Assembly: GCA_021324855.1 (NCBI GenBank)
Contig: JAJPIG010000026.1
Span: 1 to 64,000, forward strand
Source of the DNA: Pseudomonadota bacterium
Lineage (GTDB): Bacteria > Desulfobacterota > Binatia > Binatales > Binataceae
DNA: 64,000 nucleotides
Reading direction: 5' to 3'
The translations under genes were made by a program, and so were the position numbers. Below are positions 10,047 through 19,219 of the stretch, piece by piece. Every line of letters begins with the position of its first letter. The first letter of the stretch is position 1. The notes beneath the pieces were generated by a model that had not been told where the DNA came from, did not search any database, and saw only the letters and a program-made list of their open reading frames with translations.

Positions 10047-11330
10047 TTATCGGAGCGCCGCCAGATCCTCGAAAAAATTCGGATAGGTCTTGGCTACGCA
10101 GCCCGGGTTCCTGATCCTCAGGCCCCGAAGTTTGAGCCCGGCGATCGCGAATGCCATCGCGATGCGATGATCGTCGTAGGTGTCGATCGCTGCCGGATGA
10201 AGCGCGCGTGCGGGCTCGATCATAAGCCCGTCGTCGAATTCATGCACCATTACGCCAAGTCTCGCGAGTTCCGTTGCAAGCGCGCGCAGGCGGTCGCTTT
10301 CGTGATGACGGATGAAGGCGACACCGCGAATCCTCGTGGGTGACGATGCGAACGGCGCGATCGCGGCAAGCGTCGGAACCAGGTCCGGCATCGCGTTCAT
10401 CGCAACGTCGACGCCGGTCAGTTGTCCGCGGCCGGTGACGGCAATCTCGCCGCGCCCGAAGCGAACCTGCGCGCCCATCTTCGCTAGCAGATGCATGAAT
10501 CCGATGTCGCCCTGGACCGAGTCAGCATCGAGACCATGAATTCGGACTGTGCCGCCAATCAGCGCCGCTGCCGCGACAAAATAGCTCGCCGCTGACGCAT
10601 CGGGTTCGATCACGAACGAGCCGGACGCGTAACTCTGCCCGCCCGGTACGACGATCGTTTCGCCGTCGGTCCGCGTCGCTATGCCGCGACGCTTCATCAG
10701 GCGGAGCGTCATCTCGATAAACGGGCGAGCGGTCTCGCCTTTGACGGAGAGCGTCAGTCCGTTGCGCCAGAGCGGGGCGGGCATCAGCAGCGCGGAGACG
10801 AATTGCGATGAGGTGCTCGCATCGATCGATGCGCTGCCGCCGGCGAACGCTTCCGGGCCGCGATCGATAACCACGGGTGGACATCGATTGCCGCGCTCGC
10901 TCGCCGCATGCGCGCCCAGAGCATTCAGCGTATCGAGCAGCTCGCCGATCGGACGCTCGCGCATCCGGTCGTTGCCGTCGATTCGGAAGCGGCCGTGGCC
11001 GAGGGTCACGAAAGCGGCCAGAAAGCGCATGGCTGTGCCTGCGCCGCCGATCGAGAGATTCGCACCCGCAGCCGGAATCGTCCCACCCGTGCCGACGATC
11101 GTGATTTCGCCACGGGCTTGGTCGTCGGCGATCTGGAAGCCCAGTTGCCGAAGCGCGGCGACCATTTGATGAGTATCGTCGCTGAAGAGCGCCCCCTCGA
11201 TCGTCGAGCGACCCGCAGCCATCGCGGCGAGCAGCAGTGCGCGATTGGTGATGCTCTTCGATCCGGGAGGCGTGACCGTGGCGTCGAGCGGATGCGTGAT
11301 CGGCGCTATTTCGATTTCGTCGACGGTCAC
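10047..11330 (-). CDS. aroA: 3-phosphoshikimate 1-carboxyvinyltransferase (EPSP synthase)
   Basis: A 427-residue enzyme of the shikimate pathway, adding phosphoenolpyruvate to shikimate-3-phosphate in the cytoplasm. PGSKSITNRALLLAAMA near the N-terminus, GNDRMRERPIGELLDTLNALGA, SSQFVSALLMPAPL and EPDASAASYFVAAAAL are diagnostic, as is the late HHESDRLRALATELARLG. The chosen GTG start at 11330 gives the usual family N-terminus (VTVDEIEIAPITHPLDATVT). A GTG at 11417 would add 29 unusual residues and overlap the upstream gene by 29 bases. No strong ribosome-binding site is seen at either. Family class I versus II (glyphosate sensitivity) is not judged here. Confidence 0.93.
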   Translation of the reverse strand: MTVDEIEIAPITHPLDATVTPPGSKSITNRALLLAAMAAGRSTIEGALFSDDTHQMVAALRQLGFQIADDQARGEITIVGTGGTIPAAGANLSIGGAGTAMRFLAAFVTLGHGRFRIDGNDRMRERPIGELLDTLNALGAHAASERGNRCPPVVIDRGPEAFAGGSASIDASTSSQFVSALLMPAPLWRNGLTLSVKGETARPFIEMTLRLMKRRGIATRTDGETIVVPGGQSYASGSFVIEPDASAASYFVAAAALIGGTVRIHGLDADSVQGDIGFMHLLAKMGAQVRFGRGEIAVTGRGQLTGVDVAMNAMPDLVPTLAAIAPFASSPTRIRGVAFIRHHESDRLRALATELARLGVMVHEFDDGLMIEPARALHPAAIDTYDDHRIAMAFAIAGLKLRGLRIRNPGCVAKTYPNFFEDLAALR

Positions 11331-11388
11331 AGGAACTGAGCTTATCGGTGATATGGAAGCGGGCCAAGCCGCTCCACGATGGGCGAGT

Positions 11389-12411
11389 TTACTGAGAAAC
11401 GTGCGGGGCGCCGTCACTCCCGATCACGAGGCGCCCTGTCATGATCGCGCGCTCGGCTTCGTTCGCGCGCGCGATCGCAGCGGGCGTAATCCGATTGCTT
11501 AGCCGCGGATTGTAAACCAGGTGCACCATCCCATCGCGCATCCCATACTCGATCATCCGCGGACGGAAGCGGCCGGCACGAATCTGCCGCGCGATGACGA
11601 GAAACGCCTTCGGGATGTCGGCGACGGCGCTCGCGACGATCCAGTCCGGCGCCACCGCGCTTTGATCGCGATTGATTCCGAAAGCCATCACCCCGGCCTG
11701 CTGCGCCGCTTCGAAGACGCCGAGGCCCGCGGCGTCAGTGTTATGAAAGAGGAGGTCGGCTTTGCGGCTGATTTCGGCGAGCGCCGCCTCCTTTGCCGCG
11801 CCGACATCGTCGAAGCTGCCGGTATAAGTCAGCAGCACCCGGCCATCAGGCCGCACTTCGAGGAAGCCGCGCCGGAACGATTCGAAGGTGACCTTGATTT
11901 GCGGAATCTCGATGCCTCCGATCTCGCCGACTACGCCGGTTTTTGTCAGACCGCCGGCAAGCACACCCTCGACATAAGTCGCGTCCTCAATTTTGAACGA
12001 CAGCGAAGCGACGTTGCTTGAAGTGCCGCTTCCGGAGGTCACGACAAAACTGGTGCGTGGAAAATCGCGGCCGACGGCTAGCGCCGCATCGGTGTATTCG
12101 AAACCGTGCGCGAAAACCAAATCGAAATTGCGCGACCCGAAATCGCGGAATGCGTCCTCGAAATCAGCCGGTGAGCCGGTCTGGACCTGCGCGACCTTCG
12201 CCCCGAGCTGCCGCTCGATTAGCTTCAACCCCTCATATGCCGATGCGTTCCACCCGGCATCGCTGACCGGACCGGGAGTCAGCAACGCCACCTTGAATCG
12301 ATGTGGCGCAGGCGGAGCGTCGCGATGCTCCCGCGCTCGGGTGCATCCGCAGGCGAGGAGGATGACGACAACAATGCCCGCGGTGGCGAATTTTCTAATC
12401 GATCGAACGAT
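11389..12411 (-). CDS. BMP-family (PnrA-like) substrate-binding lipoprotein
   Basis: From the GTG at 12291 the gene encodes 300 residues of the basic membrane protein family: KVALLTPGPVSDAGWNASAYEGL, VFAHGFEYTDAALAVGRDFP and FGINRDQSAVAPDWIVASAV. These proteins bind nucleosides or similar ligands for ABC transporters. In the same frame upstream, without a stop, lie 40 more codons encoding IVRSIRKFATAGIVVVILLACGCT, a clear lipoprotein signal with Cys after LLA. That stretch contains no ATG, GTG or TTG. The best candidate start is ATC at 12411, with GGAG nine bases before it (ATT at 12399 is another). A sequencing error or frameshift is the alternative. No permease or ATPase genes lie nearby. 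Confidence 0.75.
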   Translation of the reverse strand: MVRSIRKFATAGIVVVILLACGCTRAREHRDAPPAPHRFKVALLTPGPVSDAGWNASAYEGLKLIERQLGAKVAQVQTGSPADFEDAFRDFGSRNFDLVFAHGFEYTDAALAVGRDFPRTSFVVTSGSGTSSNVASLSFKIEDATYVEGVLAGGLTKTGVVGEIGGIEIPQIKVTFESFRRGFLEVRPDGRVLLTYTGSFDDVGAAKEAALAEISRKADLLFHNTDAAGLGVFEAAQQAGVMAFGINRDQSAVAPDWIVASAVADIPKAFLVIARQIRAGRFRPRMIEYGMRDGMVHLVYNPRLSNRITPAAIARANEAERAIMTGRLVIGSDGAPHVSQ

Positions 12412-12560
12412 GGGCTTTTTCTCCGTAGTTCATGATTTATTGACTAACTCGGACTCGGCGGGTAATCGATTATATCCAGCGGAGCGGGCGGCGATGACTT
12501 CAGCTCCGTTGCGGGGATGACTTCAGTTCCGTTAACGATCAGGCGCTCTGGGAGGCGGAG

Positions 12561-13658
12561 ATGGCAGAGGGAGAAGCGGCGGCCTGGCGATTCGTCAGTG
12601 CCGTTGCTTTGCCATTCATAATTGCCTCGTTGCTGGTGACCGCGCGGGTGACCGCATGGGCCGGCAATGAGGTTGTCTTTCCGCGTCCCAAGGTTGTTGA
12701 ACCCAACGTTGAGTTCTGGGTGAAAGTTTTCACCCGGTACACCAGTCGCGACTTTATCATCTTCGATCGTGATGATGTCAGCCGGGTTTACCAAGTGATG
12801 CATCTCCCGGGTGACGGCGATCCGACTAGTAACGACGTCAACTGGACCAACGCTTATCTCAAGACCAAGTACGGCAACATTTTGAACCGGCTGGCGGCGG
12901 GCGCCAAACCGATGAGCTTCGAGGAGCAGCAGGTCGCCGCGCTGTTCCACAACCCGTCGCCGTCGGTCTACGCGCAAGCCGCACAGAATCTCCGTGTTCA
13001 GCAGGGACTCCGCGATCGATTTCGCGAAGGGCTGCTGCGCAGCCGCTATTATCGCCCGACGATGGAGCGGATCTTTCGCGCCGCCGGCCTCCCAGTCGAG
13101 TTGGTGACGCTGGCGGAAGTCGAATCGGGCTTCTATCCCGGGGCGCGTTCGGGTGCCGGCGCGGTCGGCATCTGGCAGTTCACGCGCTCGACAGGCAAGC
13201 AGTTCTTGCGCATCAACCGCCGCTACGATGAACGGCTGAATCCGATTCGCGAGACCCAGGCCGCGGCGCAGCTACTGCGCTACAACTACGACGTACTCGG
13301 CAACTGGCCGCTCGCCATCACAGCGTACAACTACGGCACGTACGGCACGGCGCAGGCGGCCGAGATGTACGACAACGATTACGCGCAGGTCTTCAAGAAC
13401 TTTGACGGGCCGCATTTCGGCTTTGCCGCAAAGAATTACTACTCGGAGTTTCTCGCCGCCCTCGAGGTTTCTCGTCACGAGGCTGAATACTTCCCCGGCA
13501 TCGAATATGACTCGATCGCTCCACCGCCCCAACCCAGTACAGTTCTGTGGCATAGCAGCCGCGCGCGGATACGCCGCGTGGCCGCGCATCGCCGCAGTCA
13601 TAGCTGCACTGGCCGTTGCACGGTGAGCCGGCATTCGCGGCGCATCGCCGAGAGCTGA
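12561..13658 (+). CDS. MltD-like lytic transglycosylase
   Basis: A 365-residue exported protein: an N-terminal hydrophobic segment (about 12-35) is followed by a soluble domain and an SLT (goose-lysozyme-like) domain. The catalytic glutamate is E188 in LAEVESGFYPGARSGAGAVGIWQF, and AITAYNYGTYG is the conserved downstream motif. Such enzymes cleave the glycan strand of peptidoglycan in the periplasm, leaving 1,6-anhydro ends. The start has GGGAGG five bases upstream. The C-terminal LysM repeats common in MltD are absent. The last 45 residues after IEYDSIAPPP are Arg/Ser/His-rich and could be a frameshifted tail. Confidence 0.85.
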   Translation: MAEGEAAAWRFVSAVALPFIIASLLVTARVTAWAGNEVVFPRPKVVEPNVEFWVKVFTRYTSRDFIIFDRDDVSRVYQVMHLPGDGDPTSNDVNWTNAYLKTKYGNILNRLAAGAKPMSFEEQQVAALFHNPSPSVYAQAAQNLRVQQGLRDRFREGLLRSRYYRPTMERIFRAAGLPVELVTLAEVESGFYPGARSGAGAVGIWQFTRSTGKQFLRINRRYDERLNPIRETQAAAQLLRYNYDVLGNWPLAITAYNYGTYGTAQAAEMYDNDYAQVFKNFDGPHFGFAAKNYYSEFLAALEVSRHEAEYFPGIEYDSIAPPPQPSTVLWHSSRARIRRVAAHRRSHSCTGRCTVSRHSRRIAES

Positions 13659-13716
13659 TTCAAGCCGCTCCCGTTCGTGTCTCAAGCCCGCGTGGGCGCT
13701 CTGATATTCTGATTGG

Positions 13717-16662
13717 ATGACCGACGGCGCCGGATTCGCTCCGGATCTTGTCCCGCTTGCCGAGCGCACTGCGGCGCGAGTGGGCGACTCCGCGCTTGCT
13801 GCCGAGGCGCTCAAGCTCGTCCGGGAGCATGCGCCCGATGAACGCCTTGCGCTCGCGTTCATTCTGAAGCTCGCCGAAGAATCGCCGTCGGAGCTGCGCG
13901 ATGCGCTCGGGGACCAGTTGCTCGCGAAGGCGCTGGTTTTCTGCCTTGGCGGCTCGGAGCTGATCGCCACCGGCCTCGCCGGGATGGGTTCAGCGTGGCT
14001 GCATTTTTTTCGCGACGCGGCGGACCCGACCGGCGGCGCATCGATGGCCGACATGCGATGCACGATCGACGATCCAGGCGATCGCAAGGCTGCCGAAGTG
14101 GGACTGGCGACGTTTAAGCGCGAGGCGTTCCTCCGCATTGCGATCGCTGACCTGCTCGGGCATTCGAGCGTTGCCGAGACGATGACCGCGATGTCGCAGT
14201 TGGCGGACGAGTGCATTAAGGCGGCGCTCGGGGCGGCGAACGCAATTATGGGCGAGCGCGCCGGTCGCGTCGGCGATTTCTGCGTGCTCGCGATGGGCAA
14301 GCTCGGCGCATCCGAGCTCAACCTGAGCTCGGACATCGATCTAATCTATCTATTCGATGGCATCGACCCGCGCGCCGCCACCCGGCTGGGGGAAATTCTC
14401 ACCGAGCTGTTGTCGAATAACTGCTTCAGGATCGACTTGCGGCTGCGTCCCGGCGGACGCAATTCGCCGCTGGTCGCGTCGTTTGAGAGCGCGCTCGGCT
14501 TTTATCAGGCCTTCGGTCAGACCTGGGAGCGGGCCGCGCTGCTGCGGGCGCGGCCGATCGCGGGCGCAATCGCGCTCGGCGATCGATTGCTGATGGAACT
14601 CGATCGGTTCGTCTATCGCCGCTATCTCGATTTCGAGACCCTTCGTCAGTTGCGCGCGATGAAGCGGCAGATTGAGGCCGAGCTGGGCCCAGCAGGAATG
14701 GTCGAGCGGAACATCAAACTCGGCTACGGCGGCATCCGCGAGCTCGAGTTCATCGTGCAGGCACTGACGCTCATCTATGGCGGCCGCGATCCGCGCCTGC
14801 GGACCCGCCGCACGTTGGAAGCCCTCGAGCGGCTCGAGATGCTCGGTTATCTGGCCCCGCGTCACGCGCAGCGGCTGGCCTCCGCCTATCTCTTTCTGCG
14901 CGATGTCGAGCACAAGCTGCAGGTCGCGGCCGGCTTGCAGACGCACAGCCTGCCGCCGGACGGCCCGCAGATGGCCGCGGTCGCCGCGCGGCTCCATCTT
15001 GGCAAGGGTCCGCTTGCGGCCGAGCGTTTGCAGATTGCGCTTCGGCAGCATCGCGAGTTCGTCGCCAATCAATTCCGCGAAACGCTCGCCGGCGGTGAGG
15101 GCGAGTCGCTGGGAGCTTCCGATGAGGCGCACGCCGCCTGGCGCGCGGCGCTGGAACCCGAGGCGTCGATGCCGCTCCTGGAGCGGCTCGGCTTTGCCAA
15201 TCCCGGCGAGAGCGCGGGCCATCTGACGATGCTCGCGCGCGGTCCGGCTCATTTGCCGGCGAGTCCGCGGCGACATGAGCTGGTCGATCAGCTTGGACCG
15301 CGGCTGCTGGACGAGATCGCGCAGCTTCCCGATCCTGACCTCGCACTGATGAATCTCGCCGACTTCACCGCCGCAGTCGGCGCGCGCACCTCGTTCCTGT
15401 CGCTGCTTGAGCAGCATCCGGAAACCCGGCGGGTGCTGCTGCGTCTGTTCGCGTCGAGCCGTTATCTTTCGACGCTGTTCATCCGTCATCCGGAGTTGCT
15501 CGACACGCTGGTGCGTTCCGATCTTGCACGCGTGCGGCGCAATCCCGATGATCTGCGGCGCGATCTCAGCGGATTGGTGGGCGCGAACCGCGGCTTTGAG
15601 GCGCAACTCGACGCGGTTCGAAGCTTCCGGCATCAGGAATTCCTGCGCATCGCGATCGCGGACCTGGCCGGCATGCTCGAACTCGCCGAAGTGCAGACCG
15701 AACTCACTGCTCTGGCGGAGGCCGTTCTCGACGAAGCGCTCGCGATTGCCACCGCCGAGGTCGCATCGCGCCGACCGATTCCGCCGGGGCTCAAACTCTT
15801 GGTTGTCGGAATGGGCCGGCTCGGCGCGGGCGAGATGTCGTACAACTCGGACCTCGACCTGATTTTCATCTATCGCGATCCCGACGAGAGTGTGGGCGCG
15901 AGCCGGGAAGTGGCGGCGCGCATCACGCAGAAGATCGTGGCGGTTCTCGAGACACGCACGCGCGAAGGTTACGCCTACAAGCTCGATCTGCGGTTACGGC
16001 CGTCAGGCAATGCAGGTCCGATCGTCACTTCGATGGCGGGCTTTCGCGACTATCATCGGAGCAGCTCGGCGGTATGGGAGCGGCAGACGCTGGTCCGCGC
16101 GCGAGCAGTCGTCGGCGACGCGCAGCTCGCAGCCGAGTTCGAGCAGGCGCGCCGCGAGATTGCCTTCGAGCGGGGACTGAAGGCCGCGGAGGTCGGCGAG
16201 ATCGCTGCGATGCGTACGCGGATGGAGCGCGAACTCGGCGCGGAGGATGGGCGACGGCTCAATCTCAAGCAGGGGCCGGGCGGGCTGGTGGACGTGGAGT
16301 TTGTGACGCAGATGATGGCGATGCGCTACGGGAGACGCTTTCCCGAGCTGACCGCGCGCGGGATCACCCGTCTGATTCGCGCACTGGGCGCGCGCGGCCT
16401 GATGACCGTCGAAGACGCGACGCAACTCGAGGCCGGTTACGATTTTCTCGCCCGGCTCGAGAATCGGCTCCGAATCGAAACCGATCAAGCGGCGTGGGCC
16501 TTGCCCGCGTCGGCTGCGGAACTGACGCCGCTCGCGCGGCGGATGGGCTATGAAGGCGGGGCCGGGGCGCGGCGGATGCTCGATGAACTCGCGGCGCATC
16601 GGCGGCGAATCCGAGTTATCTTCGAACGCTACTTCGCGGCCGAGCAGCAGTTGCAGGAATGA
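13717..16662 (+). CDS. glnE: Bifunctional glutamine synthetase adenylyltransferase/deadenylase
   Basis: A 981-residue protein of the expected length, with the two nucleotidyltransferase domains in tandem. The N-terminal (deadenylating) one shows GKLGASELNLSSDIDLIYLF, the C-terminal (adenylating) one GMGRLGAGEMSYNSDLDLIFIY; the Asp pairs bind metal. The repeated RLRPGGRNSPLV/RLRPSGNAGPIV and the GGIRELEFIVQ/GGLVDVEFVTQ motifs confirm the family. It attaches or removes AMP on GlnA in response to PII and glutamine, and so belongs with glnA-ntrBC at the window start. It begins 58 bases after the transglycosylase gene. Confidence 0.95.
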   Translation: MTDGAGFAPDLVPLAERTAARVGDSALAAEALKLVREHAPDERLALAFILKLAEESPSELRDALGDQLLAKALVFCLGGSELIATGLAGMGSAWLHFFRDAADPTGGASMADMRCTIDDPGDRKAAEVGLATFKREAFLRIAIADLLGHSSVAETMTAMSQLADECIKAALGAANAIMGERAGRVGDFCVLAMGKLGASELNLSSDIDLIYLFDGIDPRAATRLGEILTELLSNNCFRIDLRLRPGGRNSPLVASFESALGFYQAFGQTWERAALLRARPIAGAIALGDRLLMELDRFVYRRYLDFETLRQLRAMKRQIEAELGPAGMVERNIKLGYGGIRELEFIVQALTLIYGGRDPRLRTRRTLEALERLEMLGYLAPRHAQRLASAYLFLRDVEHKLQVAAGLQTHSLPPDGPQMAAVAARLHLGKGPLAAERLQIALRQHREFVANQFRETLAGGEGESLGASDEAHAAWRAALEPEASMPLLERLGFANPGESAGHLTMLARGPAHLPASPRRHELVDQLGPRLLDEIAQLPDPDLALMNLADFTAAVGARTSFLSLLEQHPETRRVLLRLFASSRYLSTLFIRHPELLDTLVRSDLARVRRNPDDLRRDLSGLVGANRGFEAQLDAVRSFRHQEFLRIAIADLAGMLELAEVQTELTALAEAVLDEALAIATAEVASRRPIPPGLKLLVVGMGRLGAGEMSYNSDLDLIFIYRDPDESVGASREVAARITQKIVAVLETRTREGYAYKLDLRLRPSGNAGPIVTSMAGFRDYHRSSSAVWERQTLVRARAVVGDAQLAAEFEQARREIAFERGLKAAEVGEIAAMRTRMERELGAEDGRRLNLKQGPGGLVDVEFVTQMMAMRYGRRFPELTARGITRLIRALGARGLMTVEDATQLEAGYDFLARLENRLRIETDQAAWALPASAAELTPLARRMGYEGGAGARRMLDELAAHRRRIRVIFERYFAAEQQLQE

Positions 16663-16777
16663 TCGAGGTCAGCCCTTTCACACAGAAACTGCCAATTCAG
16701 CAAACTGGTTTGCATAGGTGATCGCGCACCGGAGCGATCCGGTGGAAGTCGCCGCCGAACTCATCGTCCCGACAATA

Positions 16778-16808
16778 CAGGTGCGGGAGTGTCCGGCTCC
16801 CGCACCTG
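16778..16808 (-). terminator. Terminator-like hairpin after tpx
   Basis: Perfect 12-base arms CAGGTGCGGGAG and CTCCCGCACCTG enclose a 7-base loop, 8 bases beyond the tpx stop. The minus-strand continuation is TATTGT, a weak U-tract. It lies between two converging genes (glnE and tpx). Confidence 0.65.
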
Positions 16809-16815
16809 TCGCCGG

Positions 16816-17337
16816 CTACGCGGCCGCTTTGCGGGCCGCCGCCAGTGCCGCCTCGTAATCCGGATGATTGGCAACTTCCTTCACATACTCGGAATAGACA
16901 ACATTGTCGTTGCGATCGATCACGAAGACCGCGCGTGTCAGCAGGTGCAGTTCCTTGATCAACGCGCCGTACTTCTGTCCAAACTCGGCGCTGCGCCAGT
17001 CGCTGAGCGTCGTGACCTTGTCCACGCCCGCCGCGCCGCACCATCGCGCCTGAGCAAATGGCAGATCCATCGAGATGGTCAGGATCTGCACGTCGCCGGG
17101 CAGTTTCGCCGCTTCCTCGTTGAAGCGTCGCGTCTCCGCATCGCAGACCGGCGTATCAATTGACGGGATGCTCGCGATGATTTTTACCTTGCCTTTGAAC
17201 TGATCGAGGTTAACCGGCGCCAGGCCCTTGCCGACCGCGTTGAATGCCGGCGCCTTCTGTCCGGGCTTCAGCTCCGGACCGACCAGGGTCATCGGATTGC
17301 CGCGCATCGTGACTGCCGCCTTACGCTCTTCAGCCAT
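16816..17337 (-). CDS. tpx: Thiol peroxidase (Tpx-type peroxiredoxin)
   Basis: A 173-residue atypical 2-Cys peroxiredoxin that reduces hydroperoxides using thioredoxin. The peroxidatic cysteine is C65 in SIDTPVCDAETRRFN and the resolving cysteine is C100 in ARWCGAAG, the spacing typical of Tpx. The N-terminal MRGNPMTLVGPELKPGQKAPAF is also characteristic. AGAGGAG precedes the start codon. It is transcribed alone, converging with glnE. No OxyR- or PerR-type operator was recognised in its short upstream region. Confidence 0.94.
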   Translation of the reverse strand: MAEERKAAVTMRGNPMTLVGPELKPGQKAPAFNAVGKGLAPVNLDQFKGKVKIIASIPSIDTPVCDAETRRFNEEAAKLPGDVQILTISMDLPFAQARWCGAAGVDKVTTLSDWRSAEFGQKYGALIKELHLLTRAVFVIDRNDNVVYSEYVKEVANHPDYEAALAAARKAAA

Positions 17338-17505
17338 AAAAATATTCTCCTCTGGGATGCTTCTAGATGATGTGGAATCGTCTCGACTCTAGCCGCAAGT
17401 AGGGACGCGGTAAACATTCGGTGCGGCTGACTAGAACCGCCATGACAGCTAGAATTGTAGGCCTGCGACAGGATGAATAACCCGGTACGTCAGTGAATTT
17501 CTTCA

Positions 17506-18162
17506 ATGAGTGAAACAGACAGCCGATTCGGGCCGACCGGCAACGAGAACGGCCGTGGCGGGGGGCATCAGCGAGAGGTTCGCAACTCAAGGCCCAAATT
17601 GCCCGCCGACAAACCGGTCATCGCCGTGTTCGGCGCCTCCAGGGCGCAGCCCGGTGACGGACTGTACGAGCAGGGCTATCGCATTGGCGAACTGCTCGGC
17701 CGCGCGGGCTTCAACGTCATGACCGGCGGGTATACCGGCCTGATGGAAGCGGCGAGCCGGGGCGCTCACTCAGCGGGCGCCTACGTGATCGGAATCACGC
17801 TTAAACGTTTCGAAGAGAAGGCGAATCCCTTCGTCACCGATGAAATTTCGACCGCGAGCTTCGGCGCTCGTTTCCGATGGCTCATCGGGCGCGCCGATGG
17901 ATATATCGCGATGCCCGGCGGGATGGGCACGCTCGCCGAGGTCAGCTTCGCGTGGCAGGAGCTGGCGATTGGCATGATCAAACCGCGTCCGCTGGTGCTG
18001 GTGGGTCCGCGATGGCGAACGATCGTGGAGAGCTGGCGCGAAAATCTCACCACTGAGTCCGAGAAATACGCACGGATAACGCTGGTCGAATCGCCCGAAG
18101 ACGCGTGTCAAGCGATGATCGCATACTTTGGGCGAAATCGAACCGCGCACCACAGGGGCTAA
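17506..18162 (+). CDS. LOG-family Rossmann-fold protein (TIGR00730-like)
   Basis: A 218-residue protein with the lysine-decarboxylase-like Rossmann fold. VFGASRAQPGDGLYEQGYRIGELLGRAGFNVMTGGYTGLMEAASRGA is the nucleotide-binding N-terminal part, and MPGGMGTLAEV is the PGGxGTxxE motif of cytokinin-activating phosphoribohydrolases (LOG) and nucleotide 5'-monophosphate nucleosidases. The residues expected for catalysis (R and E of the motif region) appear present. In bacteria such proteins usually release bases from nucleoside monophosphates; the exact substrate is not deducible. The first 35 residues are low-complexity, so a later start is possible. Confidence 0.82.
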   Translation: MSETDSRFGPTGNENGRGGGHQREVRNSRPKLPADKPVIAVFGASRAQPGDGLYEQGYRIGELLGRAGFNVMTGGYTGLMEAASRGAHSAGAYVIGITLKRFEEKANPFVTDEISTASFGARFRWLIGRADGYIAMPGGMGTLAEVSFAWQELAIGMIKPRPLVLVGPRWRTIVESWRENLTTESEKYARITLVESPEDACQAMIAYFGRNRTAHHRG

Positions 18163-18165
18163 GTT

Positions 18166-19014
18166 TCAGACGCGCGCGAAACGGGCGCGGCGCTCCGCTT
18201 CAATCCGATCGGCCTCCTCGCGGCCAGGCCGGCGCGGCATGAAGCCCGGCCGATAGTCGCGCTCCTCCCAACTGTTATCGGCCTGATCCCAGACGTAAGG
18301 CAGCTCGACAATCGTGCCCGGCGCCTCGATCGATTCGAACGCAGCGAGCGCATCGCGCAGGATCGACCGTTGCAGCGCGGGGTCGTCAGGCTTACCGGTC
18401 TGATGACCGAGCGGAAAATTTACGAACACCGCACGCGGCGGTTTGACCGCCTGCGTAATGTCGAGCGCCGATGTCATCGTGAGCGTCGGAATTCCCGCCT
18501 CTTCGACTACCCGCGCGATCAGTCCGACGGACTGATGACAGACGGGTCAGGCGGGGACGAGCAGGAACGCATCGGCGTGTGCGGCTTTCAGCTCAGCGAC
18601 GATTTTCGGCGCCAGTTCATCGCGCACTTTGCGCGCCGAGTAGATGCCGCCCATGAAGGTGAATGCGGGGTCGCTGAGCTCGCCGATCACCCCCTCAGCC
18701 TCGAATTCGCGCAACCGTTCGAGCGGGAAGACGCAATTCGGATCACGCTCGGCGTCGGCGGTCGGATAGCCGAAATGCCAGATGCTTAGTTCATCGCGCC
18801 GCGCGTTTTTTGGGACGGGTCTGTATGATGCGTCCTCGCGATGGAAACGCGGCTGGTCGCGGTAGAGGATCCCGCCCGAACTCATCAGCGCGAGTTTGGA
18901 TCTTGTAAGCGGGCGGCGCAGCGGGGTCCACGGCGCCGTTTCATTCACCACCCATCGATACGGCTCATAGCTGCTGTAGAGCTCACGAGTCCGCGGTATG
19001 TAGGCGATCGGCAT
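18166..19014 (-). CDS. Selenoprotein of the GrdB-like (glycine/sarcosine/betaine/proline reductase B) family, UxxC
   Basis: Two minus-strand frames (19014-18547 and 18477-18166) are one gene: they share a reading frame and the only interruption is a TGA at 18549-18547, codon 156. Reading it as selenocysteine gives FLLVPA-U-PVCHQSVGLIARVVEEAGIPT, a UxxC redox motif (Cys159) in a conserved segment, and a 282-residue protein. Upstream, LALMSSGGILYRDQPRFH, SYRPVP and DPNCVFPLERLREF match GrdB-like proteins of the glycine/sarcosine/betaine/D-proline reductase selenoprotein B family. A stem-loop suited to a bacterial SECIS lies immediately after the TGA. The tRNA-Sec gene is in the same window. GrdA, GrdC/D and thioredoxin partners are not adjacent, so the substrate and reaction are unknown; a thiol-dependent reductase role is inferred. 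It converges with the LOG gene. Confidence 0.87.
18510..18546 (-). promoter_or_regulatory. SECIS-like hairpin downstream of the UGA codon
   Basis: On the minus strand, 10 bases after the TGA, ATCAGTCC and GGACTGAT form a perfect 8-base-pair stem with a GTC loop. An outer CCCG/CGGG pair closes a longer, internally looped helix. The apical G-U lies 19-20 bases after the UGA, within the range that SelB requires in bacteria. The RNA is coding, and the hairpin sequence coincides with HQSVGLI. Confidence 0.75.
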
Positions 19015-19219
19015 CCGAAACTTCTCCAGTACCGCTCAATTCTATCAAGCCGCAACGATTGAGTCTCGATTACCCGCGATCTTCGAATTAACGGATAGCG
19101 TCCGAGGTTCACAAAACATACGATCGTCGGCAACATATAGATTCGGGTCGCGCCGCACCAAAGGATGCTTGTTGGTTAACCATGGCGCGAATCCGCCGGC
19201 GATCATTGCAGAGCATCGT

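Noticed and set aside
13272-15633. Long minus-strand frames (13272-14336, 14350-15633) opposite glnE
   Set aside because: They mirror codon structure of glnE; no domains recognised.
18166-18477. GrdB-like gene as a pseudogene with a nonsense mutation
   Set aside because: The TGA sits at the UxxC position, the downstream half is conserved, a SECIS-like hairpin follows and selC is present in the window.
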